Shown: piece after piece, positions 62,398 to 64,000 of the stretch
How positions within the stretch are numbered: position 1 is the stretch's first letter
Layout of the letters: the number at the start of each line of letters is the position of its first letter
DNA from: an uncultured Clostridium sp.
GTDB taxonomy: Bacteria > Bacillota > Clostridia > Clostridiales > Clostridiaceae
Direction of reading: 5' to 3'
Assembly (NCBI RefSeq): GCF_910588715.1
Contig: NZ_CAJURG010000001.1
Span: forward strand, 878,174-942,173
Length of the DNA: 64,000 nt
Program-made: the position numbers and the translations under genes
Notes under the pieces: generated by a model
Seen by the model: the letters and a program-made list of their open reading frames with translations, nothing else
Told to the model about the DNA's origin: nothing
The model's database searches: none

Positions 62398-63630
62398 TTA
62401 ATTATTATTACAATATTCTTCTATAGAATCTGCAACCACTTTTGCATATGCAACTGCATGAACTACTGTGTTTGCTCCAGTAACAACATCTCCTGATGCA
62501 AATACGCCAGCTCTTGTCGTATGACCTCTTTCATCTGTAAGTAATAATCCCCATTTATTAGTTTCTAAACCAACTGTATTTGCAACTATATTTTTTCTTG
62601 GTGATTGACTTACAGCTATTATTGTAGAATCACAATTAAACATGCCTTCTGTTCCTTCTATAGTAACAGTGTTTACTCTACCTTCTTCATCAACTTCATT
62701 TTTAGTTTCAATATACTTAACACCCTCTTCTGTTAACTCTATAGGGGCTTTAAATAATTCAAACTTAATACCATCTTCCTTAGCTTCTTCTAACTCTGCC
62801 CTAGTACATGGCATATTTTCAAAGCCTTTTCTATAAAGAATATATACTTCTTCGGCACCACTTCTTTTAGCAACTCTTGCTGCATCCATTGCTACATTTC
62901 CAGCTCCAATTACAGCTACCTTTTTACCTAAATTATAAACTTGTGGCGATTTTAAATAATCTATTGCATAATGAACATTTCCTAAAGACTCCCCTTTTAT
63001 ATTCAATGTCTTAGGATTCCATACTCCAGTTCCTATAAATACAGCTTTATATTCATCAAAGAATAATTTATCTAATGTAATAACCGGTCCAATTAAAGTA
63101 TTTGGTCTTATTTTTACTCCTAACTCAATAAGAATTTCTTCATATCTATCTATCATGGAATTTTTTAATCTATATTCTGGAATTCCATATCTAAGGACTC
63201 CACCAATTTTTTCATGAGCATCAAAAAGAGTAACTTTAAATCCTCTTCTTGCTAATATAATAGATAAAGTAATTCCTGCTGGACCTGCTCCAATTATAGC
63301 AATTCTTTCATTTCTATACTGTACTTCTTCAAACTTAACCTTATATAAATATTCTTTAGATATATATTCTTCAATTTCACAAAAGCTTACTGGTTCGCTT
63401 TTTATCCCTCTAATACAGTTTCCTTTACATTGATCTTCATGAGGACAAACTATAGCACAAGCAGCTGATAATGGATTATTATTAAATAACATTTCCCCTG
63501 CTTCTATTATTTTTTTTTCTTTAAATAGCTTAACTACCTCTGGAATTTCTGTATTTATTGGACAATTTGCTTTACATCTAGCATTTTTGCACAGCAAACA
63601 TCTATCTGCTTCTAATAATAACTCTTTCAT
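62398..63630 (-). CDS. GltD-like NAD(P)-dependent oxidoreductase
   Basis: A 410-residue relative of the glutamate synthase small subunit. N-terminal Cys cluster (CLLCKNARCKANCP; CAIVCPHEDQCKGNC) for two [4Fe-4S] sites, FAD loop GAGPAGI (about 116), NAD(P) loop GAGNVAMDAA and C-terminal ASGDVVTGA. Such units donate electrons from NADPH to partners such as GltB, NfnA or dihydropyrimidine dehydrogenase. No GltB gene is adjacent. SD GGGAGAG. Confidence 0.9.
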   Translation of the reverse strand: MKELLLEADRCLLCKNARCKANCPINTEIPEVVKLFKEKKIIEAGEMLFNNNPLSAACAIVCPHEDQCKGNCIRGIKSEPVSFCEIEEYISKEYLYKVKFEEVQYRNERIAIIGAGPAGITLSIILARRGFKVTLFDAHEKIGGVLRYGIPEYRLKNSMIDRYEEILIELGVKIRPNTLIGPVITLDKLFFDEYKAVFIGTGVWNPKTLNIKGESLGNVHYAIDYLKSPQVYNLGKKVAVIGAGNVAMDAARVAKRSGAEEVYILYRKGFENMPCTRAELEEAKEDGIKFELFKAPIELTEEGVKYIETKNEVDEEGRVNTVTIEGTEGMFNCDSTIIAVSQSPRKNIVANTVGLETNKWGLLLTDERGHTTRAGVFASGDVVTGANTVVHAVAYAKVVADSIEEYCNNN

Positions 63631-63700
63631 TTTTTCTCTCCCGTTTTTAACTATAACTTATAATAATAGCTTAATTCTCAAATTAAATAGATTATATAAC

Positions 63701-64000
63701 TTACTTAAGTATTTCTAAAACATAATTTTTAAATTCTTCAAAGCTTCCCTTTTCAAAGCTAGTTCCCTTATTTATTTTATTACTAGCAAAATTATATTCT
63801 ACAGTCCCATAACTAAACTTTGGACTTGAAATCATAACAGTATCTTCATGTGCACTAAAAATTGCCTTATTCATCATTGATATTTTGCAAAGCTCTAAAA
63901 AGCTCTCTTCATCTTTTAATTGACCTTCATTAATTTTATTTAATACAAAATTAAATAATGAATATCCACCACCTAAAGATATCATACTACTGTTTTCAAT
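63701..64000 (-). CDS. C-terminal part of an unidentified protein, cut by window end
   Basis: The frame stays open to the last base, so only the C-terminal about 100 residues are in the window. They read MISLGGGYSLFNF in the middle of the visible part and end EFKNYVLEILK. No motif is recognised; the composition is that of a soluble cytoplasmic protein. It precedes the GltD-like gene by 70 bp in the same direction and could share its transcript. Confidence 0.6.
   Translation of the reverse strand: MENSSMISLGGGYSLFNFVLNKINEGQLKDEESFLELCKISMMNKAIFSAHEDTVMISSPKFSYGTVEYNFASNKINKGTSFEKGSFEEFKNYVLEILK

Noticed and set aside
1..64000. CRISPR arrays, tRNA/rRNA genes, prophage or insertion sequences
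   Set aside because: No regular spacer-repeat pattern, cloverleaf, rRNA segment, integrase or transposase was seen on either strand.

Overview
The window is about 64 kb of very AT-rich DNA with closely spaced Shine-Dalgarno (SD) sites. It looks like the chromosome of a Clostridium sensu stricto species, a relative of C. perfringens or C. baratii. Signs are an anaerobic sulfite reductase operon (asrABC), a GerMN lipoprotein, an MurE carrying the meso-DAP motif DNPR, a GPH-type sugar symporter and frequent TTG/GTG starts. I saw no rRNA, tRNA, CRISPR array, transposase or prophage. Most genes lie on the minus strand in short operons closed by clear intrinsic terminators. Where the longest reading frame begins inside its own SD, I moved the start to the codon with the best SD spacing.

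Layout. 0.2-9 kb: a galactoside-use island (GH42 beta-galactosidase, GPH symporter, GH36 alpha-galactosidase, a lysophospholipase-like hydrolase and a LacI-type regulator). The three catabolic promoters share the palindrome TTTACAGTAAA, and two also carry cre-like sites. 9-16 kb: a TPR protein, a BaiA-like short-chain dehydrogenase, a three-gene MoxR ATPase / metallopeptidase-VWA / repeat-protein operon, an AIM24 protein and a tiny Cys/Gly/Asn-rich peptide. 16-25 kb: YqeY, patatin, YaaA, an orphan protein, glycogen phosphorylase, MurE, and AsnB behind a structured terminator leader. 25-32.5 kb: secreted and membrane proteins (YARHG, hydrolases, PAP2, M20 amidohydrolase, GerMN lipoprotein, aromatic-acid exporter), a 109-bp inverted-repeat element and an unlisted 32-residue membrane peptide.

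32.8-42 kb: two carbohydrate operons. One encodes a BglK-like ROK kinase, a 6-phospho-glycosidase-like GH1 enzyme and a GH20 hexosaminidase. The other encodes a Ugp-like ABC importer with no ATPase gene, plus a HAD phosphatase and a glycerophosphodiesterase. 42-51 kb: a cell-envelope block with a VanZ protein, BceAB-like ABC exporter, BceRS-like two-component system, DUF2871 protein, LTA-synthase-like enzyme and RluF. 51-59 kb: a CDF metal transporter, then a six-gene operon that joins sulfite reductase AsrABC to a molybdopterin nitrate reductase, a four-cluster ferredoxin and a flavoprotein. 59-64 kb: a PHP phosphoesterase, infC-rpmI-rplT with an attenuator leader and an ATC start codon, a TRM11-like methyltransferase, a GltD-like oxidoreductase and a gene cut by the window end.

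The most rewarding leads are the asnB leader RNA, the asr-nar operon with an operator-like palindrome also found at the CDF promoter, the paired inverted operators of the ugp-like operon, the kinase-first disaccharide operon, the YqeY ribosome site that seems to need a hairpin, and the unlisted small proteins.
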